Positions 44,024 to 53,159 are shown, numbered from the stretch's first letter. The stretch is DNA of 64,000 bases from Paraburkholderia sp. BL21I4N1 (GCF_002973525.1 NZ_PVEN01000013.1:62001-126000); one strand, 5' to 3'. Program-made: numbers and translations. Notes: generated by a model from the letters alone, not told the origin.

Positions 44024-46420
44024 ATGGCAAAGACTACAGGCGGAAATAAAGCGGCAGGCACAGGCTCGAAGGAGCCGACCCGAAAGAAGGTCACCGAGGC
44101 CAGGCTAGATTCTTCCGCCAGAAAAACGTCTACCGTCAGTGTTGCACCGGTTGCGGGGAAGAAATCCTTGACCAGTTCGGCTGCGCGAGCGGAGCCGGTC
44201 AAGGCAGCGAGAGTGGTATCACCACCGGTCACGAAGCGGCCGGGTGTCAGAAGCGCAAGGGAAGCGGTTGTCGCGCAGGACGATGCGGCAGTCCGCGAGG
44301 TTCCAGTATCCACGGTTCAACCGGCTGGCGTCCACCAGCCGCGAGTCGAGACTACAGCCGGTACGGCGAACTCCATGACGAAAAAGCTGAATGAAGTACC
44401 CGTCGATGACGAAGCAACCCAAAGCGAAGAAACCCCTGCCGCCGCGGCTCCGGCCAAAGTGGAAAAGGTCAAGGCTCGCGACCGTCGTGCAAAGGAAAAA
44501 GCGCTGCTGAAAGACGCGTTCGCGTCGTCACAGCCTGGCACGGTCGAGGAACTCGAGGAGCGTCGTTCCAAACTGCGCGCGCTGATCAAGCTCGGCAAGG
44601 AGCGCGGCTTCCTCACGTACGCCGAAATCAACGACCACCTGCCGGACAACTTCACCGAGACCGAGGCGATCGAAGGCATCATCAGCACGTTCAACGACAT
44701 GGGCGTGGCGGTGTATGAACAGGCCCCGGACGCTGAAACGCTACTGCTGAACGACAACGCACCCGCCGCTTCGTCGGACGACGAAGTGGAAGAGGAAGCC
44801 GAAGTCGCGCTTTCCACCGTCGACTCCGAATTCGGCCGCACCACCGACCCGGTCCGCATGTACATGCGCGAAATGGGCACGGTCGAGCTGCTGACGCGCG
44901 AAGGCGAAATCGAAATCGCCAAGCGGATCGAAGACGGGTTGAAGCACATGGTGATGGCGATCTCAGCGTGCCCGACCACGATCGCCGACATCCTCGCCAT
45001 GGCTGAGCGGGTCGCGAACGAGGAAATCCGGATCGACGAACTGGTCGACGGTCTGATCGACGCCAATGCGGAAGACGCGGACGGCTTCTCCGCGCAAGAG
45101 GCGGAAGCGATCGAGAGCGACGAAGAAGAAGTCGAAGAAGAGTCCGACGAAGACGAGGAAGAAGACGACGGCACGGCGCAAGCCACGGCTAACGCAGCGC
45201 AGATGGAAGCGCTCAAGCGTGCGTCGCTCGAGAAGTTTGCCCTCATCAGCGAATGGTTCGACAAGATGCGTCGCGCGTTCGAGAAAGAGGGCTACAAGTC
45301 CAAGTCGTATTTGAAGGCTCAGGAAACGATCCAGAACGAACTGATGACGATCCGCTTCACCGCGCGTACGGTCGAGCGTCTGTGCGATACGTTGCGCGCG
45401 CAAGTGGACGAAGTGCGCCAGGTCGAACGTCAGATTCTGCATACGGTGGTCGACAAGTGCGGCATGCCGCGTGCGGAGTTCATCGCGCGTTTTCCGGGCA
45501 GCGAAACGGATCTCGAATGGGCCGACCGGATTGTCGGCGAGGGTCACGCCTACAGCGCGATCCTCACGCGGAACATTCCGGCTATTCGCGAGCAGCAACA
45601 GCGTCTGCTGGACCTGCAGGCGCGGGTCGTACTGCCGCTGAAGGACCTGAAGGAAACCAACCGTCAGATGGCTGCCGGCGAACTGAAGGCGCGGCAGGCC
45701 AAGCGTGAAATGACCGAGGCGAACTTGCGTCTCGTGATCTCGATTGCGAAGAAGTACACGAACCGTGGTCTGCAGTTCCTCGACCTGATTCAGGAAGGCA
45801 ATATCGGCCTGATGAAGGCGGTGGACAAGTTCGAATATCGTCGCGGCTACAAGTTCTCCACGTACGCCACGTGGTGGATTCGCCAGGCCATTACGCGTTC
45901 GATCGCCGACCAGGCGCGCACGATCCGGATTCCGGTTCACATGATCGAAACGATCAACAAGATGAACCGTATCTCGCGTCAGATTCTGCAGGAAACCGGT
46001 CTCGAGCCGGATCCGGCAACGTTGGCCGAGAAGATGGAAATGCCGGAAGACAAGATCCGCAAGATCATGAAGATCGCGAAAGAGCCGATCTCCATGGAAA
46101 CGCCGATCGGTGACGACGACGATTCGCATCTGGGCGACTTCATCGAAGATACGAACACGGTGGCGCCGGCGGATGCGGCTTTGCATGCCAGCATGCGCGA
46201 CGTCGTGAAAGACGTGCTCGACTCGCTGACGCCGCGCGAAGCGAAGGTGCTACGCATGCGTTTCGGTATCGAGATGAGCACCGATCACACGCTCGAAGAA
46301 GTCGGCAAACAGTTCGACGTGACGCGTGAACGGATCCGTCAGATCGAGGCGAAGGCGCTGCGCAAGCTGCGTCATCCGAGCCGTTCGGACAAGCTGAAGT
46401 CGTTCCTCGAAGGGAATTGA
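44024..46420 (+). CDS. rpoD: Primary sigma factor RpoD (sigma-70)
   Basis: 798 aa. Region 1.1 (about 150-230), a long non-conserved insertion with an acidic stretch ESDEEEVEEESDEDEEEDDG near residue 365, and regions 2-4: FSTYATWWIRQAITRSIADQ (2.3/2.4), RIPVHMIETINK (3.0) and TLEEVGKQFDVTRERIRQIEAKALRKLR (4.2) in pieces. The N-terminal 110-120 residues are Lys/Ala/Thr/Val-rich and unlike the rest; the Met at 44375 is a possible shorter start. About 185 aa longer than E. coli RpoD. Confidence 0.96.
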   Translation: MAKTTGGNKAAGTGSKEPTRKKVTEARLDSSARKTSTVSVAPVAGKKSLTSSAARAEPVKAARVVSPPVTKRPGVRSAREAVVAQDDAAVREVPVSTVQPAGVHQPRVETTAGTANSMTKKLNEVPVDDEATQSEETPAAAAPAKVEKVKARDRRAKEKALLKDAFASSQPGTVEELEERRSKLRALIKLGKERGFLTYAEINDHLPDNFTETEAIEGIISTFNDMGVAVYEQAPDAETLLLNDNAPAASSDDEVEEEAEVALSTVDSEFGRTTDPVRMYMREMGTVELLTREGEIEIAKRIEDGLKHMVMAISACPTTIADILAMAERVANEEIRIDELVDGLIDANAEDADGFSAQEAEAIESDEEEVEEESDEDEEEDDGTAQATANAAQMEALKRASLEKFALISEWFDKMRRAFEKEGYKSKSYLKAQETIQNELMTIRFTARTVERLCDTLRAQVDEVRQVERQILHTVVDKCGMPRAEFIARFPGSETDLEWADRIVGEGHAYSAILTRNIPAIREQQQRLLDLQARVVLPLKDLKETNRQMAAGELKARQAKREMTEANLRLVISIAKKYTNRGLQFLDLIQEGNIGLMKAVDKFEYRRGYKFSTYATWWIRQAITRSIADQARTIRIPVHMIETINKMNRISRQILQETGLEPDPATLAEKMEMPEDKIRKIMKIAKEPISMETPIGDDDDSHLGDFIEDTNTVAPADAALHASMRDVVKDVLDSLTPREAKVLRMRFGIEMSTDHTLEEVGKQFDVTRERIRQIEAKALRKLRHPSRSDKLKSFLEGN

Positions 46421-46459
46421 GCGACGCTGGTGGCGTGTAGTAATCCACATAGCGGTTTG

Positions 46460-46513
46460 AAGGGGCTTCCCGGTTGTTTCGCGAGAGCGAGGCGGTTGCG
46501 GAGGCCCCTTTTT
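46460..46513 (+). terminator. rpoD terminator
   Basis: 11-bp stem AAGGGGCTTCC (46460-46470) with GGAGGCCCCTT (46500-46510), one G-T pair, 29-nt loop, then TTT. About 40 bases after the rpoD stop. Confidence 0.8.
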
Positions 46514-46573
46514 CGTGTAGTATGTCGGCCAATCAATGAATCGGCCCGGCCTTCAAGACCGGGTCTTTTTCTT

Positions 46574-46661
46574 GGGCCGGACGCCGTGCTGGTTGCAGGC
46601 AGCGGACTCATAATCCGCCTCCGAAAGGACACCGTCGGTTCGAATCCGACCCGGCCCACCA
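46574..46661 (+). tRNA. tRNA with CAT anticodon and class II-like variable arm (Ile2 or Met)
   Basis: 88 nt including an encoded CCA. Acceptor GGGCCGG/CCGGCCC; anticodon stem GCGGA/TCCGC with loop CTCATAA (anticodon CAT 46609-46611); T arm GTCGG-TTCGAAT-CCGAC. Unusual: the variable region is 15 nt (46619-46633) with a TCC-GAAA-GGA mini-stem, and positions 8 and 14 are A and T instead of the near-universal T and A. The D stem has three pairs. The anticodon loop resembles both elongator Met and the lysidine-modified Ile2. It sits between rpoD and a porin, a common integration locus. Confidence 0.85.
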
Positions 46662-46668
46662 TAAACGT

Positions 46669-46700
46669 AAAAAGGGTTTCGAGACTTCGAAACCCTTTTT
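46669..46700. terminator. Terminator after the tRNA
   Basis: 13-bp stem AAAAAGGGTTTCG / CGAAACCCTTTTT, 6-nt loop, T run, starting 7 bases after the CCA. Confidence 0.9.
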
Positions 46701-46970
46701 CGTTTTTGCGGCTTGAAATCAATAACGGCGTGCGGCGATAAGGCGCTTACGCCGCGTGATTAATTCGGATTGGCGTATGTCGATACGCCTTGCTATCTCC
46801 GCCAGGCCATCGTGCCGTTTCAGGGTTTCTCGTTGGCGGTCAAGCGCACAGATTGATCCGCGGCGTTCCGCTAATCTCACCCCGGTACGATCCTGAAATC
46901 CGTCCTTGCCCGCGTGGCACGTGGTTTGCTCAGTGTCGGCGTCACGACCGTACCCATAACGAGAACTATC

Positions 46971-47177
46971 ATGCGACCCGACCACACCGTTACCGAATTC
47001 GTTCCGCCTCAATCGTTGTTGGCTTCATCCGTGGAAGACGGCGGGGAAGCCGTACCGCGCAGGCAAATTTCTGTGCTGACGCGCGCGACGTTCTGCTTTG
47101 CCTGGCTATTTGGACTCGAGCCGTTCCTGAGTGCGTCGGCGGACGAGGTGCCGCGCTCCCGGCTGGACCGCCACTGA
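46971..47177 (+). CDS. Short hypothetical protein
   Basis: 68 aa from an ATG preceded by ACGAGAAC. One hydrophobic stretch FCFAWLFGLEPFLSASA. No family recognised. Third-position GC is not obviously gene-like; could be spurious. Confidence 0.3.
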   Translation: MRPDHTVTEFVPPQSLLASSVEDGGEAVPRRQISVLTRATFCFAWLFGLEPFLSASADEVPRSRLDRH

Positions 47178-47423
47178 ATTCACAAGGTAAGCCTTGCCGG
47201 TAATTAGGGAAACTCCGTGTAAAAAATGGCGCTGCTTCGCCGTTAAATGAAGACGGAAGGCTGTTCGATGTTTGCCGTCCGCTTTCAGCACGGGTTTTTG
47301 TCACGCGGCGGTCGGCGCCGCAATTTACCTCCGGGCAATGCCCGTGCCGAAGGCTTTACTGTTGACGCGCGCGCTTGTCGCAGCGCTGACTGGACGTGAG
47401 CGACTAAAGCCGGATTTCATCAG

Positions 47424-47444
47424 ACCGCCCCATGGCGGTTTTTT
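47424..47444 (+). terminator. Orphan terminator-like hairpin
   Basis: ACCGCC-CCAT-GGCGGT followed by TTTTT (stem 6 bp). No annotated gene ends just upstream on the plus strand, so it may end a small RNA. Confidence 0.55.
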
Positions 47445-48081
47445 CTTGGGCGGCCAAATTATGGCAACGCTTGGCCCAGCGGCATCCGGGCCGCGCGAAT
47501 TGACCAAGAATTGAATTCGCGGCTACTTCCGTTGTAAAGACCTGTAAAGACATTAATGACTCGCATCAGATATCGCGAGTTAACCGGCATTTAAATGCAG
47601 GGACCGTATTTTCTGAATTAAGTTCCCGTCTTTCTAAAATAAATTTACTCCCCTCTGTAATGGGCACTTTCTCATTGCCTCATTTTCGAGCAATATACCG
47701 GCGCTCGTCGCTATTGGGTCCGACCCGATTACGTCACGGGTATTAAACACTGTTGCATACGCACAACTTTTAATATTGAGAGATTGCAAATGACTTGTGG
47801 CTAGAGCAGGCGTCAGACCTTTGCGATGTTGCGATAAATGCATGAAAAACAACGACTTAATGCCCAGTGCGCTCGGATTGTTGCGGATTCTGAAAAATCC
47901 TGTTGTGTAAATTGCGGGCGTTACCACCAGGGTCGCCCCCTACACTCACGCTTCGTTTCAAGGGTGCCCGGCTGCCGAGCGGAAAACGGTTCGGCGAACA
48001 CGGGCAGCAGTGGATGCAACGCATGCGCTGCTGAGGCAGGTCCCGCTCCCCGCGTAAATTTATCGAACAGGAGTCCCACGC

Positions 48082-49215
48082 ATGAAAAAGAGTCTCATCG
48101 TTGTTGCGGTTGCCGCATCGTTCGCATCCGTCGCTCACGCACAAAGCAGCGTGACCCTGTATGGTTTGCTCGACGCAGGCCTGACGTACACCAGCAACGT
48201 CAACCACAACGCAAAGTACTCGGCAGGTAGCGGTGGCATCAACCAAAGCATGTTCGGTCTGCGTGGTTCGGAAGATCTGGGCGGCGGTCTGAAGGCAATC
48301 TTCACGTTGGAAAGCGGCTTCAACATCAACAACGGCAAGTTCGCTAACAACAACGGCATGTTCAACCGTCAGTCGTTCGTCGGTCTGTCGAGCGCGCAAT
48401 TCGGTACGGTCACGCTGGGTCGTCAATATGACGCAGCACAAGACTACCTGGCACCGCTGACCGCAACGGGCAGCTGGGGCGGTACGTACTTCGCTCACCC
48501 GTTCAACAACGACAACCTGAGCACAAACGGCGGCTACTCGGTCAACAACTCGATCAAGTACTCGAGCGCTAACTACGCTGGCTTCACGTTCGGCGGCACG
48601 TACGGCTTCTCGAACCAGGCTGGTGCATTCGCAAACAACCGCGAATACAGCGTTGGTGCTGCATACCAGTGGCAAGGTCTGCACCTGGGCGCTGCTTACG
48701 CACAGCAAAACAACCCGGGCGCAGGCAACGGCGGCGCGTCTGACGGTTCGTACGTCAACGCACTGGCAGGTAACGTCGGCAGCTTCCGTCAGCGTGAATT
48801 CGGCTTTGCTGGTTCGTACGCATTCGGTCCGGCTACGCTGGGTCTGGCATGGACGCAATCGCGTTCGGACAACTTCGTCGGTGGTGCACAGTCGCTGCGC
48901 GCTAACAACTACGAAGTCAACGGCAAGTACAACCTGACGCCGGCTATGAGCCTGGGCGTTGCGTACACGTTCACCGACGGCAAGGGCTACGGCGTTGCTG
49001 CCAACGGTGGTTCGGAATCGGTTCGCTACCACCAGATCGGCGTGCAAGCTGACTACTCGCTGTCGCGTCGTACGGACGTCTACGCTCAAGCCGTGTACCA
49101 GCACGCAATGGGCGACGGCGGTGTCGCTTCGATCTACAGCGGCGACAACTCGCAACTGCCGTCGTCGTCGAAGAACCAGACGGCTGCTACGGTCGGTCTG
49201 CGTCACCGCTTCTAA
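48082..49215 (+). CDS. General porin (OpcP/Omp38-like outer-membrane trimer)
   Basis: 377 aa. Signal peptide MKKSLIVVAVAASFASVAHA, then QSSVTLYGLLDAGLTY, the first beta strand of Burkholderiales porins; ends in ...TAATVGLRHRF with the C-terminal Phe required for outer-membrane assembly. Codon use is strongly biased (GCA, CGT, AAC, GGT), a sign of very high expression. ATG is preceded by AGGAG. Ends at a strong terminator. A second, broken porin follows on the other strand. Confidence 0.94.
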   Translation: MKKSLIVVAVAASFASVAHAQSSVTLYGLLDAGLTYTSNVNHNAKYSAGSGGINQSMFGLRGSEDLGGGLKAIFTLESGFNINNGKFANNNGMFNRQSFVGLSSAQFGTVTLGRQYDAAQDYLAPLTATGSWGGTYFAHPFNNDNLSTNGGYSVNNSIKYSSANYAGFTFGGTYGFSNQAGAFANNREYSVGAAYQWQGLHLGAAYAQQNNPGAGNGGASDGSYVNALAGNVGSFRQREFGFAGSYAFGPATLGLAWTQSRSDNFVGGAQSLRANNYEVNGKYNLTPAMSLGVAYTFTDGKGYGVAANGGSESVRYHQIGVQADYSLSRRTDVYAQAVYQHAMGDGGVASIYSGDNSQLPSSSKNQTAATVGLRHRF

Positions 49216-49241
49216 GCTTCCACCGAAGCTAGTTGTTGTGG

Positions 49242-49267
49242 AAAAGGTGCCGTTCGCGGCACCTTTT
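49242..49267 (+). terminator. Porin terminator
   Basis: 11-bp stem AAAAGGTGCCG / CGGCACCTTTT with a TTCG loop and TTTTTTT tail. Confidence 0.93.
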
Positions 49268-49375
49268 TTTATGGGCGAAAGATATTGATGAGCGGCGCCC
49301 CATCGGGACGCCAGACGCCGCGCGCCCAGCAAAGTCCGAGCAGCCCCGAGCGGGCCCACCGCTGATTCAGACGCT

Positions 49376-49951
49376 TCAGAAAATCGTCCGCAGACCGAGC
49401 GCAACGCCGGTCTGACTGTTTTTGCCCGGCAACTCGACCGAGGCAGCGCCCGACACCCTGTCGAAATCGACCGTGCCGTATACCTCGGTGCGCTTCGACA
49501 GCGCGTATTCCGCCGGCGCCACGAACGTATAGCGATTGCCGCTGCCCAGCAAACCGTTACCGATCGCCGCATTCGACATGTGGTCGTAGTACGCCGCACC
49601 GGTCAGCATCAGCGCGTGGATAGCCTGCCAGGTCACGCCGGCAAACGGGCCGTTGTCGACCCGACCTGATCCCTTCAGAGTGTCGACGCCTTGCACCAGC
49701 GGCTGTTGCACCAATGCGCTGTCGACAAAACCGGTGTCGTCCTTCGAATGCAGATAGCCGATGTACACGTTCGCCGTGCTGAAGGCATAGACCGTGTCCG
49801 CGTTGCAGCGAGTTTGTTTGTGATTGCTGTTGTCGCTGCTCTGCTGCACCCCGGCCGCGACGCTCGATGGACCGGCCACGTATGACAACGTGAAGCCGAT
49901 CTTATTGCCCGCGCCGAGATGACCCGGAACCTGTCCGGAGAAACCGCCCAC
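49376..49951 (-). pseudogene. Truncated porin (C-terminal half only)
   Basis: Encodes about 190 residues matching the second half of a Burkholderiales porin: the mid-protein VGGFSGQVPGHLGAG stretch onward to EYALSKRTEVYGTVDF and the terminal GVALGLRTIF. There is no signal peptide and no N-terminal barrel. A TAG lies 9 bases upstream of the first GTG, in frame, so no longer frame is possible. The missing half ends near the orphan DUF4096 gene, suggesting a deletion or insertion event. Confidence 0.82.
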
Positions 49952-50173
49952 GCCCTTCTAGCGAGCCGTGGGCGCCGACAATAAATCACCCTCCTCACCA
50001 CGCCAAAAGTCCTTTGGCACAATAAATCGTTGCGTTTATTGACATTTGTCTACGTGCATCTGACAAGAATTAACTTTCGCGAATGCTTGCTTGCGTTAGT
50101 CTGAAATTCATTCACTGATCGACTTATTTTCGCGGCGACGCTAGCACGTGTGCTGCAGGCACGTTTTTACTGC

Positions 50174-50527
50174 ATGAATACTCTCGCTTCAAATCCGCTG
50201 ACCCACGCACCGGTCGTTCACGATCTCACGGACGAGCAATGGCACCGCATTGTGCCGCTGCTGCCCGAAATGAAGGAGCACGGGCCACGGCGTGGCCGTC
50301 CCAGTATCGACATTCGCCGCGTGATGAATAGCGTGATATGGGTGCTACGCACACGCGCGCCGTGGAGCGCGATGCCCGAGCGCTATGCGCCGTATCAGAC
50401 GGCACATCGTTATTACCTGCGCTGGAAGAAGTCAGGTGTGCTGGCCGATATCGCGTTCACGTTGTTTGGCAGCGACGATATGCTCGAGCGGCCACTCACG
50501 CGAAGAAGCGACGTGCGGGCCGCGTAA
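50174..50527 (+). CDS. DUF4096-type transposase domain, orphan
   Basis: 117 aa. LTDEQWHRIVPLLPE, GRPSIDIRRVMNSVIWVLRTRAPWSAMPERYAPYQT and YYLRWKKSG (in pieces) form the N-terminal domain of IS5-group transposases. No catalytic DDE domain follows, and I see no flanking inverted repeats. Either a leftover of an insertion sequence or a domesticated stand-alone gene. Confidence 0.75.
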   Translation: MNTLASNPLTHAPVVHDLTDEQWHRIVPLLPEMKEHGPRRGRPSIDIRRVMNSVIWVLRTRAPWSAMPERYAPYQTAHRYYLRWKKSGVLADIAFTLFGSDDMLERPLTRRSDVRAA

Positions 50528-50572
50528 ATCGCAGCGGGCATCGTCCATTTTTGTTGAGTAATCTAAGTTTCA

Positions 50573-50622
50573 AAAGAAAAAACCGTCACCGGGCATCGAT
50601 TCCCCGTGACGGTTTTTTCTTT
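50573..50622. terminator. Long bidirectional terminator of the chemoreceptor
   Basis: 17-bp perfect stem AAAGAAAAAACCGTCAC / GTGACGGTTTTTTCTTT, 16-nt loop, T runs in both directions. It ends the chemoreceptor mRNA on the minus strand. Confidence 0.92.
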
Positions 50623-50662
50623 GAAGCTTCTCGCGCCCGATGCGGCGCCATCCACCAACCGG

Positions 50663-52222
50663 CTACGCGCGCTGCTCGACCTTGAACACCGCAACGGCAT
50701 GCTGCAGACGCTCGGTCTGCTCATCGAGCGAACCCGCCGCTGCCGCGGCCTGCTCGACGAGCGCGGCGTTGCGTTGCGTGACGTCGTCCATCTGACGGAT
50801 CGCGAGGTTGACCTCACCGATGCCCGAGCTCTGCTCCTTGGAAGCCGCCGAAATCTCGTTGATGATGGCCGTCACGCGGCGCACCGCATCGACCACTTCG
50901 CCGATTGTGCTGCCGGCACGGCCGGCCAGCGTCGAACCTTCGCCGACTTGCGTCACCGACTGATCGATCAACACCTTGATCTCCTTGGCCGCCGTCGCGC
51001 TGCGCTGTGCGAGATTGCGCACCTCACCCGCGACCACCGCGAAGCCGCGCCCTTCCTCGCCAGCGCGGGCGGCTTCGACCGCCGCGTTCAACGCAAGAAT
51101 ATTGGTTTGAAACGCAATGCCTTCGATCACGCTGATGATTTCGCCGATCTTGCGCGAACTATCGGTGATGCCGGCCATTTTCTGCACCACGTCGTTGACC
51201 ACCTGACCGCCGCGTGCGGCGATGCTTGAGGCGTCTGTCGCCAGTTCCGACGCAGTGGCCGCGTTGTCGGCATTCTGCGTGACGGTCTTGGTGAGTTCAT
51301 CCATGCTGGCGGCGGTTTGCTGCAACGACGCGGCCTGTTCCTCGGTGCGGCTCGACAGGTCCAGGTTGCCCGCGGCGATTTCCTTCGACGCAATCGTGAT
51401 CGTCTCCGCGGACGTCTTGATGCGTGCGATGGTGGCCGCCAGTTGATCGCGCATTTCGCGCAGCGAGAACAGCAGGCTCGACGTGTCGTCGCGGCGCAGG
51501 TCGATGCGGGTGGCGAGATCGCCGCGCGCTATCTGCATGGCGATCGCGGCCGCCGTGGCCGGTTCGCCGCCGATCGAGCGCGACACGTTGCGCACCACGC
51601 GCGAAGCGACAAACGAGACCAGCACGCCCAGCACCACGAGCATGCCGGCCGAACGGGCCAACGTCGCGTAGAACTGCGCCTGAATGTCGTCCATATAGGC
51701 GCCGGCGATAAAGTCCCAGCCCCAAGGCGCAAAACGCTTCACATAGCCGATCTTTTCGCTCGGCGTCGTTTCGCCGGGTTTCGGCCACCAGTAGCGCAAA
51801 AAGCCCGAACCGCCCGCCGAGCCGCCCGCTTGAGCGATGTCGTGATAGAGCGCATTGCCCTTCGCGTCGCGGAAGCCGCTCATGTCCTTACCGTTCAGCT
51901 TCGGGCTCATCGGGTGATCGATCATCACCGAATCGCTGCGCACGATCGTCACGTAGCCGGACGCGCCGTAACGCTGCGCGTTGACGCGGGCGATGGCCTG
52001 CTGTTTGGCCTGATCGACGGAGAGCTTGCCGGCGTCGGCCTGCCTGGCGTAGTCCGCGACGATCGACGCCGCCATATCGGTGACGTCAGCCAGATCGGCC
52101 TGGCGTGCGTCCATCTGGGCGTTACGTGCGTCGAACGCGTTCACAACGGTCACGATCAGGAGCGCGACCCAGCACAACAGCAACGGCACCCACAGTTTCT
52201 GCTTCAGTGTCAGACGGTTCAT
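50663..52222 (-). CDS. Methyl-accepting chemotaxis protein with sCache domain
   Basis: 519 aa. TM1 about residues 10-30, periplasmic single-Cache-like domain with YGASGYVTIVRSDSVMIDHPMSPKLNG and KRFAPWGWDFIAGAYMDD, TM2 about 190-210, HAMP, and the signalling hairpin containing EGIAFQTNILALNAAVEAARAGEEGRGFAVVAGEVRNLAQRS in pieces. C-terminus lacks the NWETF tether for CheR. The ligand is likely a small carboxylate (inference from the Cache type). Confidence 0.93.
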   Translation of the reverse strand: MNRLTLKQKLWVPLLLCWVALLIVTVVNAFDARNAQMDARQADLADVTDMAASIVADYARQADAGKLSVDQAKQQAIARVNAQRYGASGYVTIVRSDSVMIDHPMSPKLNGKDMSGFRDAKGNALYHDIAQAGGSAGGSGFLRYWWPKPGETTPSEKIGYVKRFAPWGWDFIAGAYMDDIQAQFYATLARSAGMLVVLGVLVSFVASRVVRNVSRSIGGEPATAAAIAMQIARGDLATRIDLRRDDTSSLLFSLREMRDQLAATIARIKTSAETITIASKEIAAGNLDLSSRTEEQAASLQQTAASMDELTKTVTQNADNAATASELATDASSIAARGGQVVNDVVQKMAGITDSSRKIGEIISVIEGIAFQTNILALNAAVEAARAGEEGRGFAVVAGEVRNLAQRSATAAKEIKVLIDQSVTQVGEGSTLAGRAGSTIGEVVDAVRRVTAIINEISAASKEQSSGIGEVNLAIRQMDDVTQRNAALVEQAAAAAGSLDEQTERLQHAVAVFKVEQRA

Positions 52223-52348
52223 TATCGGTTTCGACGATGCGTTGGGCTCGGAATAGGGGCGGCTGCAATCTGCGCTGCATAGTCCGCATAACGGCTGCTG
52301 TCGCGCTTTCTTTATCCATCTGCTGAAAATTTAGGCGCGGGAAAGCAA

Positions 52349-52372
52349 AACGGCCGCGTTCAGGCGGCCGTT
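52349..52372 (-). terminator. Terminator-like hairpin in the chemoreceptor/regulator gap
   Basis: 9-bp stem AACGGCCGC / GCGGCCGTT, 6-nt loop, TTTTGCTTT on the minus strand after it. It follows the Crp/Fnr gene by about 40 bases. Confidence 0.82.
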
Positions 52373-52412
52373 GCGAAGAGAGGGGGATGAGGCGCCGTGC
52401 GGCGCGTGGCCG

Positions 52413-53159
52413 CTAGATTTGCTCGCGACCAAATGCGCCCAGACGCTCGAGGTCGAGCACGTGGATCTGATTGTACGAGAGGCGCAAAATCTGCAGCTTC
52501 TCGAGGTTTTGCAGCGCCTGATTGATCCGTTGACGCGATACGCCCGCTAACAGGCCGACTTCTTCCTGCGAAATAAAGAGCGTGCGACCAGTGTCGGGAT
52601 ACAGATCGGGATTGAACAATTGCGCCAGCGATTGCGCGACGCGTGCATCCACATCGAGCAGCCGGCTATTCTGGATCGACGCGATGAACTCGCCCATCCG
52701 GTTGTTCAATTGCCGGATCACGAAGCCGGTGAACGGCAGGCTCGACTCCAGCAGCGCATGGAAAGTCGCCGACGGCACGAACATGACGAGCGAAGGTTGA
52801 ATCGCGGCCACGTCGTACTTGCGCAGTTCGCGCTTGATCACGCTGCCTTCGCCGAACCAGCCGCCAGGCGGCACGCCCGACAGCGTGCAACTGCGCCCCG
52901 ACGCGTTGTAGATGGCGAGCTTGATGAGGCCGCTATGCACGCCGATCCAGTAGTCCGACGGCTCCTGGCGGCGGGCGATCCACGCGCCGCCCTCCAGACG
53001 CTCGGCGTGAGCGCTGGCGAGGACCATCGCCTGATGCTCGGCAGCGAGTGCGCGGAACCACGCGCAGGTGGCAAACAGGCCCGGCAGGGCGTCGCGCGCG
53101 ACCCGTTCGGGCCGGTGCGGGTGAGTGTCCGTGAGGACGGGGAGCGGAGCGTCGTTCAT
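52413..53159 (-). CDS. Crp/Fnr-family transcriptional regulator
   Basis: 248 aa from ATG 53159; an upstream in-frame ATG at 53225 falls inside the operator-like palindrome and is less likely. Cyclic-nucleotide-binding-like domain (YWIGVHSGLIKLAIYNASGR, GGWFGEGS) and C-terminal helix-turn-helix ISQEEVGLLAGVSRQRINQALQNLEK (in pieces). No Cys cluster for an Fe-S centre, so it is Crp-like. Divergent from the acyl-CoA synthetase gene, which it likely controls. Confidence 0.88.
   Translation of the reverse strand: MNDAPLPVLTDTHPHRPERVARDALPGLFATCAWFRALAAEHQAMVLASAHAERLEGGAWIARRQEPSDYWIGVHSGLIKLAIYNASGRSCTLSGVPPGGWFGEGSVIKRELRKYDVAAIQPSLVMFVPSATFHALLESSLPFTGFVIRQLNNRMGEFIASIQNSRLLDVDARVAQSLAQLFNPDLYPDTGRTLFISQEEVGLLAGVSRQRINQALQNLEKLQILRLSYNQIHVLDLERLGAFGREQI

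Larger units (their letters stand above)
46701..48081. other. Gene-poor region between the tRNA and the porin
   Basis: About 1.4 kb with no gene of recognised family. A 68-aa open frame at 46971 and a terminator-like hairpin at 47424 are listed separately. From about 47520 the base composition becomes AT-rich up to the porin promoter, which is typical of a long regulatory region or of decayed island DNA next to a tRNA. No integrase and no repeat of the tRNA 3' end was seen. Confidence 0.6.

Noticed and set aside
46719..47012. 97-aa minus-strand frame after the tRNA
   Set aside because: No homology pattern and no ribosome site; overlaps the other weak frame at 46971.
47634..47927. 97-aa minus-strand frame upstream of the porin
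   Set aside because: In an AT-rich promoter-like region; amino-acid composition not protein-like.
46574..48081. Genomic island inserted at the tRNA
   Set aside because: No integrase, no duplicated tRNA 3' end, and the porin is a core gene.
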